A stretch of DNA of 64,000 bases from Salinibacter altiplanensis (GTDB taxonomy: Bacteria; Bacteroidota; Rhodothermia; Rhodothermales; Salinibacteraceae): contig NZ_NCQY01000023.1 of assembly GCF_002894645.1 (NCBI RefSeq), positions 58,841 to 122,840 of the forward strand, given 5' to 3'. The first letter of the stretch is position 1; each line of letters opens with the position of its first letter. The notes beneath the pieces are model-generated. The model had not been told where the DNA came from and did not search any database. It saw only the letters and a program-made list of their open reading frames with translations. Of the stretch, positions 7,918 to 16,742 are shown one piece after another. The position numbers and the translations under genes are program-made.

Positions 7918-9411
7918 TCATCCCGAGGACTTCTCTTCCGCCACCGGCACCTCCATAGACGCCGCCGCGGGCGCTGAGCCGTTCGACGCGGTCGGCACAG
8001 CCTCTTCTTCGACGGCCCGCTCCACCTGGTGGTGGAAGCGCGCGAGCAGAAGGACAGACGCCGCGGCGAGCCCCGTCACCAATCCCCACCAGAGCGCCTC
8101 CGGCCCACCGCCCCCGCGCACGCCCCACAGGTACCCCGTCACGAGGCCAATGCCCCAGTACGTTCCCACCGCGATGCCCATGGGCACTCGGGTATCTTTG
8201 AGGCCCTGCAGCGCGCCGTGGGCCGCCACCTGCAGGCCGTCGAACAACTGAAAGACCGCCGCCACCCCCAGCAGCTGAACGGCCAGCGCAACGACCTCGG
8301 TGTTGCCGGGATTCGCGAGGTCCAGGTAGAGCCCCACGATGGGCCGCGGCAATGTCCAGAAGAGGATGGCCGTCCCTGCCATGAAGAGGGTGGCAAGCCC
8401 CATGGCCACCCCACCGGCCCGGCGCGCCCCCGCCTCGTCCTGCGCCCCAGCCGCCTGCCCCACCCGCACCGTCCCAGCCATTCCAATGCCGAGCGGCACC
8501 ATGAAGGCAAACGCCGCGCACTGCAGGGCCACCTGGTGGGCCGCGAGCGCCGTCGTCCCCAGCGTGCCCATCATCACCGTCGTTACCATGAACAGGCTTG
8601 ACTCCACGCCTCGCGACGCGCCCATGGGCGCCCCCACCCGCACCAGTTCCTGCAGGGTGGGGAGGTCCGGCTCACGGAGCCGGGCAAATACCCCATGGGT
8701 CGAGAACGGCTCTGTGTGGTAGACAAACAGGGCCAACAGGCCGAAGAGAGCCGAGAAGACGATCGTGCTCGCCCAGCCGGTGCCGGCCAGCCCGAGCGCC
8801 GGCACTCCCCAGTAGCCAAACATCAGCAGCTCGTTGGCCCCAATGTTCACCCCCACGCCAATGAACGCGATGATGGTCACCGGGAGCGGGCGCGAGAGCC
8901 CCTCCACGAAGCTGCGGAGGGCGGCGAACCCCAAAAACGGCAGGATGCCCCACCGGATGGCGTCGAGATACGTCGTCGCATCCTCGATGGCCGCCGGCCC
9001 CTGCCCCGTCCACCGCAGGACCGGCTCAACGTTGCTCAGAATCAGGAGGATGACCACGCCCAGTCCGCCCGCCAGCCACAGGCCCTGCCGCGCGCTGCGT
9101 CCCACCGCCGCCGGGGCCTCCGCCCCCACGGCCTGCGACACTAGGGGCCCCACGGCCCGGACCATGCCCATCCCCATGATCGCGAAGAAGAAAAAGACCG
9201 TGTGCCCGAGGGCCACCCCCGCCAACGCCTCCGGCCCCAGACGCCCCACCATCACCGTGTCCACAAAGCTCATGGAGATGTGCGCCAGCTGGGCCGCCAC
9301 AACGGGCCCCGCCAGGCGGAGCGTGGCGCGAAGCTCATGGTACAGAGCGGAGGAGAACACAGGAGTAATGGAGCGAAGGAGTGTTTGAACAGATGCTTTT
9401 GAACGTGGCAT
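7918..9411 (-). CDS. MATE-family multidrug/sodium antiporter
   Basis: 497 residues with about twelve hydrophobic segments. The first MatE half begins at ELRATLRLAGPVVAAQLAH with SFVDTVMVGRLG, the usual N-terminal MATE signature; a second similar half follows. The family exports cationic drugs or metabolites in exchange for Na+ or H+ across the inner membrane. The ATG at 9411 is chosen because it places the first helix at the family position; an upstream start would add 48 polar residues. The C-terminal tail is acidic and low-complexity. The substrate cannot be inferred. Confidence 0.9.
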   Translation of the reverse strand: MPRSKASVQTLLRSITPVFSSALYHELRATLRLAGPVVAAQLAHISMSFVDTVMVGRLGPEALAGVALGHTVFFFFAIMGMGMVRAVGPLVSQAVGAEAPAAVGRSARQGLWLAGGLGVVILLILSNVEPVLRWTGQGPAAIEDATTYLDAIRWGILPFLGFAALRSFVEGLSRPLPVTIIAFIGVGVNIGANELLMFGYWGVPALGLAGTGWASTIVFSALFGLLALFVYHTEPFSTHGVFARLREPDLPTLQELVRVGAPMGASRGVESSLFMVTTVMMGTLGTTALAAHQVALQCAAFAFMVPLGIGMAGTVRVGQAAGAQDEAGARRAGGVAMGLATLFMAGTAILFWTLPRPIVGLYLDLANPGNTEVVALAVQLLGVAAVFQLFDGLQVAAHGALQGLKDTRVPMGIAVGTYWGIGLVTGYLWGVRGGGGPEALWWGLVTGLAAASVLLLARFHHQVERAVEEEAVPTASNGSAPAAASMEVPVAEEKSSG

Positions 9412-9830
9412 GGGAACTGCCGTTCGTCGCGATGACGGGGAGGCGTGCCCGTTTTGGGAGAACTTCCCGTTCGGGCCCGGCCCTTTTTGACGTCTCGAAC
9501 TGGCCGCCTCGCTGACGACGAGGTGTTTCAACGAGGCGTACCGCGACACACCCATGAGACGAACGCGATACAGCCACCCAGGATTTCGGTCGTCGTCTTC
9601 TCTGCCCCCGTTCTCCTACCCCCTCCTTCGTGGCCGACAGACCCGGAAAGCGTATCCATCCTGTGAATCGATGCGGATCGCGACGCTTCGGAACGCGCCT
9701 TGTCTTCTGTAGAGGGTGGACGCGTTTGATTGGGTTGGCGCCCGCGGGGGCCTCCAGGCCACGGAATGCGTCTTCGCAGAGCGATTTCGATCGCGCATTG
9801 CAGTTTTCTCACCAGTCAGCACCACAGACC
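9412..9830. other. Divergent intergenic region
   Basis: This lies between the divergent MATE exporter and a lipoprotein gene and should hold both promoters. I see no credible coding frame, repeat or RNA structure in it. Confidence 0.5.
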
Positions 9831-10667
9831 ATGATACGATCTACACTCCTACGGTCCCGCCTTGCCCCCCTGGCCCTCGTCGCTGCGATGGCCCTCGCCT
9901 TCGCCGGCTGTGATTCCACCGGTCCCTCCTCCAATGGGAACGGCGAGGTACAGGTGGGCTTTTCGACGTCCTCTTCCGGGGCCACACAATCGACGAACGC
10001 GCTCGTCAAGGTCAACTCCGACACCTTGACGCTCTCGGGCTCGAACGGCACCCTCGAATTTTACGACCTTCGCCTGATCGTCGACAAGGTGAAGCTGGAG
10101 CAGGACTCGGAGGATCAAGGCTCCGACAATGAAGGCGACGACAGTACGGAGGTGGAAATCGAACGCGAAGTTGAGGTGGAGCGGCCCCGCTTCCTGGACC
10201 TTCCGCTGCAAGGATCTGAGGTCTCGCCCGTGGCCGCCGGAGACGTGCCGGAAGGCACCTACAACGAGTTTGAGTTCGAGGTCGACGACCTCGACGACGA
10301 CAATGGAAATGCTCGCGAACTGCTGTCGGACATCCAAAACGAGGAAGGATTCCCGAACTGGCCCGAAGACGCCAGTATGGTGGTCGTCGGCACCTTCACC
10401 CCCACCGACGGCGCGCCGACCTCCTTCACCACGTACTTCGAGGCCGAAATTGAAGTTGAGCGGGCATTGCAACCGCCCCTCGAGGTCACCGGCGAGGGCT
10501 TCTCGCGCGATCTCATCGTGCGGCTCGACCCGGCGCAGTGGTTTGAGCGCCCGAACGGCACCCTCGTGGATCTCTCCCAATCCGACTACAACACCGGTGA
10601 GGAGCCGGTGGAGTTCGAGGCCGAATACGAGTTCGAAGACGGCGTCTCGGAGATCGAGTTTGAGTAG
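9831..10667 (+). CDS. Acidic lipoprotein, DUF4382-like
   Basis: 278 residues. A signal peptide ends in the lipobox LAFAGC with the acceptor cysteine near residue 25, so it is probably anchored in a membrane. The mature part starts with a serine-rich linker, then strands such as LEFYDLRLIVDKVKLEQ, very acidic runs (SEDQGSDNEGDD) and a late region with EVTGEGFSRDLIVRLDPAQW. The layout resembles DUF4382-type lipoproteins, whose role is unknown. The gene is followed immediately by a strong terminator. Confidence 0.65.
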   Translation: MIRSTLLRSRLAPLALVAAMALAFAGCDSTGPSSNGNGEVQVGFSTSSSGATQSTNALVKVNSDTLTLSGSNGTLEFYDLRLIVDKVKLEQDSEDQGSDNEGDDSTEVEIEREVEVERPRFLDLPLQGSEVSPVAAGDVPEGTYNEFEFEVDDLDDDNGNARELLSDIQNEEGFPNWPEDASMVVVGTFTPTDGAPTSFTTYFEAEIEVERALQPPLEVTGEGFSRDLIVRLDPAQWFERPNGTLVDLSQSDYNTGEEPVEFEAEYEFEDGVSEIEFE

Positions 10668-10684
10668 GGGTCCCGGCCAAAAGC

Positions 10685-10723
10685 AGCCTGACCGGTGGTG
10701 CCAACCGGTCAGGCTTTGCTTTT
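10685..10723. terminator. Bidirectional rho-independent terminator between convergent genes
   Basis: A perfect 12-bp stem (AGCCTGACCGGT at 10685-10696, ACCGGTCAGGCT at 10704-10715) with a 7-nt loop, followed by TTGCTTTT on the plus strand. The stem overlaps the stop codon of the minus-strand gene ending at 10709, and a run of A before the stem could serve as its T-tract. Confidence 0.85.
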
Positions 10724-11182
10724 GCCGTCCCGTGTATCTTCAGATGCCATCCCCCGGGATTGTTCTATTGCCTGCTTCAGGGCCTCCGGCTCGTCGGTAC
10801 CAATGCGAATCTGCCCCTCTCCGCGAATTGTGAGCTCCACGGCCCGCAGCCCGGATACGTTGTAGAGCCAGCCGTGGGGCGTGTAGCGGATGCCCCAGCC
10901 ATAGAGCGCCAAATTCCGGACGATCTCCGTGCTGATAATGTCGTCGAGGACGAAGCGCCGCGTCCAGAAGCCCGGTCCGAAGTAGAACGCCAGCTCCTCG
11001 TCGCTCACCTGAACCGTTAGGCTGGAAAAGAGAACCGCAAGAATGCTGAAGGCCCCAAACATCGTGTAGCCGAGCATTCCCAATTCCCCGTCTTCGGCCA
11101 TGTGGGCGTAGTAGATGAGGGGCAGGAGGGCGAGCGAAAGACCTCCCGTCACGTACCCGACTTGCGTGTGCTCGTATCGCAT
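10709..11182 (-). CDS. Membrane protein with a PH-like domain
   Basis: 157 residues from the ATG at 11182. Two hydrophobic segments near the N-terminus (YVTGGLSLALLPLIYYA and YTMFGAFSILAVLFSSL) are followed by a soluble part with SDEELAFYFGPGFWTRRFVLDDI, alternating beta-strands and GIRYTPHGWLYNVSG. This layout is common in small bacterial PH-domain (YdbS/DUF304-type) membrane proteins of unknown function. Its stop codon sits inside the shared terminator. Confidence 0.6.
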   Translation of the reverse strand: MRYEHTQVGYVTGGLSLALLPLIYYAHMAEDGELGMLGYTMFGAFSILAVLFSSLTVQVSDEELAFYFGPGFWTRRFVLDDIISTEIVRNLALYGWGIRYTPHGWLYNVSGLRAVELTIRGEGQIRIGTDEPEALKQAIEQSRGMASEDTRDGKSKA

Positions 11183-11237
11183 CGTTCGAAGCACTTCGTC
11201 TAGAAGAGCGAACCCGTCGCCGGCCCATCCGCACTCC

Positions 11238-11693
11238 CTACTGCTGTTTGGCCGGTTTGATGAAGTACCCCGCCACGCGCCATTCCTCTCCGTCCTTTTT
11301 CAGGGACACGGTCTCGACCGTCTTCTGCTCGCCGTACGTCGCGCGGTACTGAGCGATCACGTACTCGCCTTCGGGAGCATTCGGGACCGAGTTTGTGTAC
11401 CGCGCCGCCACCAGAGAGCGCGACTGAAGGGAGTCTAGAGAACTGTGCGCCTGCCGGACCTGGGCAGTCCACTGCTCGGCAGACACCTCCGACTTGAAAA
11501 AGGTCGCGGCCTCGTCCCACGTCGCCTCATGCGCGTCAGCGTCGAGCAGCGTGAGCCATTCCTGCGCCGCGGCCTTGGCGGCCGTCACGGCCTGCTCGTT
11601 CGACTGGGCCGACGCGGTCATCGGGGTCCCCACAACGAGGACACCTGCGGCGAGAAGAAAGAGGACGGGCCCTGTAGGAAAAGATCGAACCAT
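11238..11693 (-). CDS. Exported DUF4019-family protein
   Basis: 151 residues from the ATG at 11693, beginning with a signal peptide (FPTGPVLFLLAAGVLVVG, then ASAQ). The mature domain has AAAQEWLTLLDADAHEATWD, then FKSEVSAEQWTAQV, and ends VSLKKDGEEWRVAGYFIKP, which are the marks of DUF4019, a small SnoaL/NTF2-like periplasmic domain of unknown role. Upstream ATGs would add a polar extension. It is 55 bp upstream of the PH-like gene on the same strand. Confidence 0.75.
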   Translation of the reverse strand: MVRSFPTGPVLFLLAAGVLVVGTPMTASAQSNEQAVTAAKAAAQEWLTLLDADAHEATWDEAATFFKSEVSAEQWTAQVRQAHSSLDSLQSRSLVAARYTNSVPNAPEGEYVIAQYRATYGEQKTVETVSLKKDGEEWRVAGYFIKPAKQQ

Positions 11694-11882
11694 GAAGCTG
11701 TGACTCTGTGATGAGGAAGGCATAGCGGAAGGCATAATGGGAAGCACTCGTACGTGCCCATCGCCTCGTCGGTGTCCCCGTTCACCAGCGGCTCGGCCCG
11801 TTCGTCAACCGAACCGTTTCATTCGGGCGTGTGAGGCGGCATCCTGTCCCTTCCGGCCTCACAGCATTGGTTCTTCTGCGCC

Positions 11883-12989
11883 ATGACACGCGTTTTTCGT
11901 TCCGGTCCCCCCGTTTCCCTGGAGGCCCTCTCCCTGACGGGCCTGCAGCTGCTTGGGTGGGGACTCTACGGCGTCGTGTACTACCTGACGCTCCGTCCGT
12001 ACCAGCCGTTCGGCGACATCCTGTGGAAGCAGACGCTCATTGCCACCAGTACAGGGCTGCTCGTGAGCACGTTGCTTGGAGCCCTCTACTGGGGCCTCAC
12101 CCTGCGCCGACGCCCCCCCGTGGTGCAGGCACTGCTCGTGCTCGGGGCCAGCCTTGCGGCCGGGCTGGTCTGGTTTCAGGTCAAAGCATGGGGGGCCGAC
12201 TGGGTGAATCCGTTTATCGCTCCCGTGACGGGCCTCGGGGCTTTTCGGCCCGGCGAGGGCTCGATCCTGTCCGGCGCCGCGGCCTTTCCCATCGTCCTGT
12301 TTGCCTGGAGCGGGCTCTACCTCGGCCTCGCGCAGTGGTACACGCGACAGGAGCAGGAGCGGCGCGTGCTCCGGGCCGATGCCGAGGCGCAGCGCGCCCG
12401 CCTCCGCATGCTGCGCTACCAGCTCAATCCGCACTTCTTCTTCAACGCCCTCACCACCATCGGCGCGCTGGCCGACGAGAGCCCACGGCGCGTGAAAGAG
12501 GCCGTGCGCGAGCTGTCCGGCTTCCTCCGCTACACGCTGCTCGACGACGAGGCACTGGAGGCCCCCCTCCACGACGAGATCCAGGCCGCCGAGCACTACC
12601 TCACCGTCGAGAAAATCCGGTTCGAGGAGGACCTACAGGTGGACATCGACGTGAGCGACAGAGTGGGCCGACAACTCGTGCCCTCGTTTCTGGTGCTCCC
12701 CTTCGTGGAGAACGCCGTCACCCACGGACAGCACACGAGCTCGTCCCCGCTCCACGTACGCATCACGGGCGAATGGACAGCCGAGGCCTTTACTGTTGAG
12801 GTCGCCAACACCGGCCACTGGCGCGACGACGCCTCCGACGTGGACGGCACCGGCACCGGGCTCGCCAACGTCCGCCGCCGCCTGGAGGCCCACTACCCGA
12901 GCCAGCATCAGCTCTCGGTCGGCATAGACGACGGGTGGGTACGCGTCCGCATCGAGATTGCTACCGACGCCCTCGATTCCCATGCGTGA
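11883..12989 (+). CDS. LytS/YehU-type sensor histidine kinase
   Basis: 368 residues. Four hydrophobic segments fill residues 15-150, then a coiled linker rich in Arg, Glu and Ala leads to the His_kinase domain. The phosphoacceptor motif is LRYQLNPHFFFNALTTIGA, followed by an N box (LPFVENAVTHG) and a G box (GTGTGLANVRRRL). There is no separate extracytoplasmic domain, so the signal is probably sensed in or at the membrane. It overlaps the response regulator by 8 bp, which shows translational coupling. The signal and regulon are not visible. Confidence 0.92.
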   Translation: MTRVFRSGPPVSLEALSLTGLQLLGWGLYGVVYYLTLRPYQPFGDILWKQTLIATSTGLLVSTLLGALYWGLTLRRRPPVVQALLVLGASLAAGLVWFQVKAWGADWVNPFIAPVTGLGAFRPGEGSILSGAAAFPIVLFAWSGLYLGLAQWYTRQEQERRVLRADAEAQRARLRMLRYQLNPHFFFNALTTIGALADESPRRVKEAVRELSGFLRYTLLDDEALEAPLHDEIQAAEHYLTVEKIRFEEDLQVDIDVSDRVGRQLVPSFLVLPFVENAVTHGQHTSSSPLHVRITGEWTAEAFTVEVANTGHWRDDASDVDGTGTGLANVRRRLEAHYPSQHQLSVGIDDGWVRVRIEIATDALDSHA

Positions 12990-13722
12990 GTCCCTCCGGG
13001 TCCTCATCATCGACGACGAACGGCTGGCGCGCCGGTCCGTCCGCAGTGCCCTGGATGACGTGACGGACGCCACGGTGGTCGGCGAGGCCGGAAGCGCGGA
13101 CGCGGCCGCCGAGCAGATTCACACGAGCGAGCTCGACGTGGTGCTGCTCGACGTGCAGATGCGGGGGGAGACGGGCTTCGACCTGCTCGACCGCCTCGAC
13201 ACACCCGTGCAGGTGATCTTCGTGACCGCCTACGACGAGTACGCGGTCCGGGCCTTCGAGGTCAACGCCCTCGATTACCTCTTGAAGCCGGTCGACCCGG
13301 ACCGTCTCGCCGAGGCCCTCCACCGTGCCCGCCGCACGGACACGGCCCTGCCGGAGGCCGAGGACGCCTCTGACTCGGACGCCTTCCGGTACGACGACCT
13401 CTTCTTTTACGAGGAGGGACGGCGGCCTCGCTTCCTCCACATCCGCGACATTGTTTTCATCGCGGCGGCGGGCAACTACACCGAGCTGCACCTCATAGGC
13501 GGCGACACGGCCCTCACCTCTACGACGCTGTCCGACTGGGCCAACCGGCTGCCCGACGCCCACTTTGCCCGCATCCACCGCTCCACGATCGTCAACGTAG
13601 AGCACGTGACCGACATAGCCCAGACAGAGGGACGGTCCTACGACGTGCACGTGCCGAACCGCGAGGCCCCGCTGGTGATGAGCCGGCGGCGGGCACGGGC
13701 CCTCCAAGATCTATTCACATAA
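12982..13722 (+). CDS. LytTR-family response regulator
   Basis: 246 residues from the ATG at 12982, which overlaps the end of the kinase gene. The receiver domain has VLIIDDERLA, the phosphoacceptor Asp in VVLLDVQM, the Thr in VIFVTAYDEYAV and the Lys in DYLLKPV. The C-terminal LytTR DNA-binding domain shows FIAAAGNYTELH and FARIHRSTIVNV. LytTR regulators bind paired direct repeats upstream of their targets. An upstream GTG/ATG would add 8 residues and is less likely. Confidence 0.93.
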   Translation: MRESLRVLIIDDERLARRSVRSALDDVTDATVVGEAGSADAAAEQIHTSELDVVLLDVQMRGETGFDLLDRLDTPVQVIFVTAYDEYAVRAFEVNALDYLLKPVDPDRLAEALHRARRTDTALPEAEDASDSDAFRYDDLFFYEEGRRPRFLHIRDIVFIAAAGNYTELHLIGGDTALTSTTLSDWANRLPDAHFARIHRSTIVNVEHVTDIAQTEGRSYDVHVPNREAPLVMSRRRARALQDLFT

Positions 13723-13920
13723 CGTTGGCCGAACGGCTCGTCAGTCGGACGTCTCCGCCTGCGCAGGAGCGAGAAGGGAAAAGCAGGACTCGGCCGGCGG
13801 TGAGAAGGCCACACATTCCCACGCAGCACACGCTCCCAAACGCGAGACCGCCCCCCATTTAGTCATAAAATATCGTCCTCCATCCCGTGGAAAATAAGGG
13901 ACATTCGTCCCCACCGTCGG

Positions 13921-14805
13921 TCAGAGCGTCGTCTCCACTGTCTTCACCACGTCCTCCGGCGTCCAGTCATTCCCCCGAAAGATCCGTCGCACCGTTCCGT
14001 CCGGCGCCACGACCGCCGTTACCAGGTTGTGTGTAATCTCGCCCACTTCCGGCTTGGTGTACACCTGGAAGAGGCTCGTAGCCCGGTTGACCTGGCTCCG
14101 GTCCCCGGTGGCGAACGTCCATGTGTCTAGACGGCCGGTGTACCGCTCAGCATAGTCACGGAGCACCGATGGGGTGTCTGTGGCCGGGTCAAAGCTGATG
14201 GAGAGCAGGTGCGCCTGGTCCCCAAACTTTTCGCGGAGCGTCGGCTGGAGGGTGGCAAAATGCTTCGACATGAGCGGGCAATAGTCCGGGAGCGGGCAGC
14301 TCGTGTAGATGAACGTCAGGACCAGCGCTCGGCCCCGGAAGTCCTCCATCTGAATGGGGATGCCGGTCTGGTCCACGAGCGTGAGGTCTGCGGGCACCGG
14401 GTCGCCTTCCCGCAGGGGCTGGGGCCCGTCGCTCGTAGACGTGGAAGCCGGCACCGGCTGGGTGGCCCGGGCGGGATGACGGGCCACGGCCGTATCCGGA
14501 AGAGACTCGACGGAGCCAATCCACGTACTATCGCTGGACACGACGAGCTCAAACTCAATGGCGTCGCCTGACTGCAGGGATGAGGTCGTGCTTGGGTCGG
14601 CTGGAAGTGGCATCGTCATCGCGGTCATGTATCCAGGGATTTCTTCGTGCTCTACGATGAGCGTACGTCCCCCGTCGTCGATGCCGGCGACCCGTCCTTT
14701 CGCGTCGTAGGTGCTGGGGATAAGCAGAACATAGGTGGCGAAGAGGAAGCCAATTCCGGAGAGGATCAGGCCTCCAAGGAGCACACGCTGCAGGGTATTT
14801 TTCAT
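13921..14805 (-). CDS. CusF-like domain fused to SCO1/SenC copper chaperone
   Basis: 294 residues with an N-terminal membrane anchor (VLLGGLILSGIGFLFATYVL). Residues about 28-90 form a copper-binding CusF/NosD-like beta-barrel: VAGIDDGGRTLIVEHEEIPG followed by YMTAMTMPLP, with the Met residues that bind Cu(I) in CusF. After a Pro/Thr linker comes an SCO1 domain with TSCPLPDYCPLMSK (Cys near 170 and 176) and the third copper ligand in ITHNLV. SCO1 delivers copper to, or reduces, the CuA site of cytochrome oxidase. The fusion suggests direct transfer between two copper sites in one protein. The start at 14805 places the anchor at the N-terminus. Confidence 0.88.
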   Translation of the reverse strand: MKNTLQRVLLGGLILSGIGFLFATYVLLIPSTYDAKGRVAGIDDGGRTLIVEHEEIPGYMTAMTMPLPADPSTTSSLQSGDAIEFELVVSSDSTWIGSVESLPDTAVARHPARATQPVPASTSTSDGPQPLREGDPVPADLTLVDQTGIPIQMEDFRGRALVLTFIYTSCPLPDYCPLMSKHFATLQPTLREKFGDQAHLLSISFDPATDTPSVLRDYAERYTGRLDTWTFATGDRSQVNRATSLFQVYTKPEVGEITHNLVTAVVAPDGTVRRIFRGNDWTPEDVVKTVETTL

Positions 14806-15226
14806 GACACAGCAAAGAATCGTCACAAGGAGTCTGCGGGATCCCACACGCAGCTGCGGGGGGCTTCTTGTGGATGAGCCGGCCTCGGCGGCTGGAAGGC
14901 GTTTTCTCAGGACCCATTCTCAGGACCCCTTTGCGTGTATTTGTCGTTGGTCAATACCTACTTATACGCACTCCATCGTAGAACCAACACGGAACCGACG
15001 CAATCGTCACAGGGAGCGGGTCTGATGAGCTTATGGCTTCCAGTGGGGGCGCCCCACCGGCTGCACCGTGCGAACTAAATGCCTGGCACCGCACGCATTG
15101 CTTATCAACTCACGACTCGGTACGGCGTGCCTGTGGCTCACGATCCAGCGTCATCCATCTCTCAAGATAATCCATCTCTCAAGATAATCCATCTCTCAAG
15201 ATAATCAGCCCTAGAGGTACGCAGGC
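14806..15226. other. Divergent intergenic region with a tandem repeat
   Basis: This lies between the SCO1 gene (minus) and the DUF2911 gene (plus). Its right end holds three 17-bp tandem copies close to the DUF2911 start. The rest shows no gene; an AT-rich patch near 14950-14972 may be a promoter for either side. Confidence 0.5.
15154..15204 (+). repeat. Three perfect 17-bp tandem repeats upstream of a DUF2911 gene
   Basis: TCCATCTCTCAAGATAA occurs three times head to tail (15154-15170, 15171-15187, 15188-15204) without a mismatch. The array ends 22 bp before the start codon at 15227, with AGAGG (15213-15217) between as the likely ribosome binding site. Confidence 0.95.
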
Positions 15227-15892
15227 ATGCACACGCACCGCGCGGATCCCCGGCACCGTCTTCTCGGACTCGTTGCCCTGGCCATGTTCTGGGTCCTCCT
15301 CAGCCCTGTGGCGACGGGTCAGCATACTCATTCACACCGTGCAACCAGTAGCGCAGACACGACCACGTCTGATCGCGGCGGGGAAACCGCGCTGGTTGAA
15401 GGGTTCCGGTTAGACCTTGACGATCCGCCGCCGGGAAGCGGCGTGGCTCGCGCGATGGCCTTTATCGGCGATGCCTATATCCACATCACGTACGGCCGCC
15501 CACTGAAGCGGGGCCGTACCATTTTTGGCGGGCTGGTCGGTTTTGACCAACTATGGGCCGTGGGGGCGCACTACGCCTCTGAGCTCTTCCTGACCTCTCC
15601 CCTCAACATGGGCGGCACCGATGTGCCGTCCGGGGCGTACTCCGTCTTTGCCACTCCCGGTGCATCCTCGTGGACCCTCCACCTCAATAGCGTGCTTGGC
15701 ATGCACCAAACAGATTTGTACGATCCCGCACGCGATGTGCTGGTGGTTGAAGTGCCCGTCGAGACGCTCGACGAGGTAACAGAGGCACTCACGATCGACT
15801 TTGAGCATGTGGACGATGGGGGTGACCTGCGCATCACGTGGGACCAAACCCGTGTGCGCCTCCCCGTTCGGGCTCCACAACGCAGCCGCTAG
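15227..15892 (+). CDS. DUF2911 family exported protein
   Basis: 221 residues with a signal peptide (LLGLVALAMFWVLLSPVATG). The mature domain carries the DUF2911 pattern: YIHITYGRPLKRGRTIFGG, then LWAVGAHYASELFLT, then PSGAYSVFATPG, with WTLHLN later. The function of this family, common in Bacteroidota, is unknown. A Shine-Dalgarno-like AGAGG lies about 9 bp before the ATG, and three 17-bp repeats end just upstream, so copy-number changes could affect expression. Confidence 0.82.
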   Translation: MHTHRADPRHRLLGLVALAMFWVLLSPVATGQHTHSHRATSSADTTTSDRGGETALVEGFRLDLDDPPPGSGVARAMAFIGDAYIHITYGRPLKRGRTIFGGLVGFDQLWAVGAHYASELFLTSPLNMGGTDVPSGAYSVFATPGASSWTLHLNSVLGMHQTDLYDPARDVLVVEVPVETLDEVTEALTIDFEHVDDGGDLRITWDQTRVRLPVRAPQRSR

Positions 15893-15969
15893 CCATCCTC
15901 CGCTCGGAGAAGATCCAGGACGGGGGCAGGCAGGCCGCCACGCACCCACGCGGCCTTTCCTTGCGTTCC

Positions 15970-16212
15970 CCGTCCCCGTCACGGTGCTCGCCGGATTTTT
16001 GGGAAGCGGCAAGACGACCCTGCTCAACCACCTGCTACGCGGGCTACGACCACGCGGGCCACGACCATGAACACAGTGACCACGAGCACAGCAACCGTGA
16101 GCACAGCGACCATGAGCACCCAGGGCCCTGTTCTCGTATCGAACGTGAAAAGCGGGTCGACCAGCGAGCAACGGTCGCCCCCCCGGCCCTCCCAAGCCTG
16201 ACAGACTCCTAG
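15970..16212 (+). pseudogene. CobW/COG0523 GTPase remnant (P-loop joined to His-rich segment)
   Basis: In one frame the sequence encodes VPVTVLAGFLGSGKTTLLNH, the diagnostic start of COG0523 metal-chaperone GTPases with its Walker A. About ten codons later the homology jumps frame into HDHEHSDHEHSNREHSDHEH, the His-rich metal-binding segment these proteins carry much further downstream, and the frame closes at 16212. Intact members are about 300-400 residues, so most of the GTPase domain is gone. No start codon is evident. The last bases overlap the end of the convergent DUF4920 gene. Confidence 0.75.
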
Positions 16213-16691
16213 GCGTCGGGCGCCACGCGGATGCCCGTCGCGACGATCTGCACCTCTTGGGCCTCGGCCGGCGCGTCCCCGTCCTCAGCAAGGTGCTCTT
16301 GCGTGGCCGCGTCGAGCGTGACAGTCTGCAACGTGCCCATGGCCGTAGCCTGTCCGGTCAGCGTCGTCGGCACGGTGAACTCATATCCCTCGTCGGTGCG
16401 CGGCACGAGTACGCGAATCGGCGTTGCCGTGCCCGTATCCAGCGCGAGCCAGCAGCCCTTCTTCTGGCACACCGTCGAGATGCGTCCGGTGACCGTCACG
16501 GTTTCTCCGTCAAGCGCCGACGCCGACGCCGCTACCTCCGAAGCCGCACGGGCCGACGCCTTCTCGACAGACGCCCCGTATGTCCGAACGGTCGCGTCCG
16601 GGTCCGACGACGGCTCTGGCTGACAGGCACCGGCAATTATGATGACGCAGAAGAGCGCAGGAAGGCCGCGAAGGCGGGCCAATGTGGACAT
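16209..16691 (-). CDS. DUF4920 domain lipoprotein
   Basis: About 160 residues. The signal peptide ends in a lipobox-like IIIAGAC, then a polar linker. The core reads ETVTVTGRISTVCQKKGCWL followed by ALDTG, with the paired cysteines typical of DUF4920, a small OB-fold-like domain of unknown role. Late segments such as FTVPTTLTGQATAMGTL fit the same domain. Starts at 16691 and 16706 are both possible. The gene lies inside a zone of broken genes but looks intact itself. Confidence 0.72.
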   Translation of the reverse strand: MSTLARLRGLPALFCVIIIAGACQPEPSSDPDATVRTYGASVEKASARAASEVAASASALDGETVTVTGRISTVCQKKGCWLALDTGTATPIRVLVPRTDEGYEFTVPTTLTGQATAMGTLQTVTLDAATQEHLAEDGDAPAEAQEVQIVATGIRVAPDA

Positions 16692-16742
16692 GGTGTGTGC
16701 AAACATGGCGTGCAAAAGACGGTGTTGAGGAAAGGGGACAGA

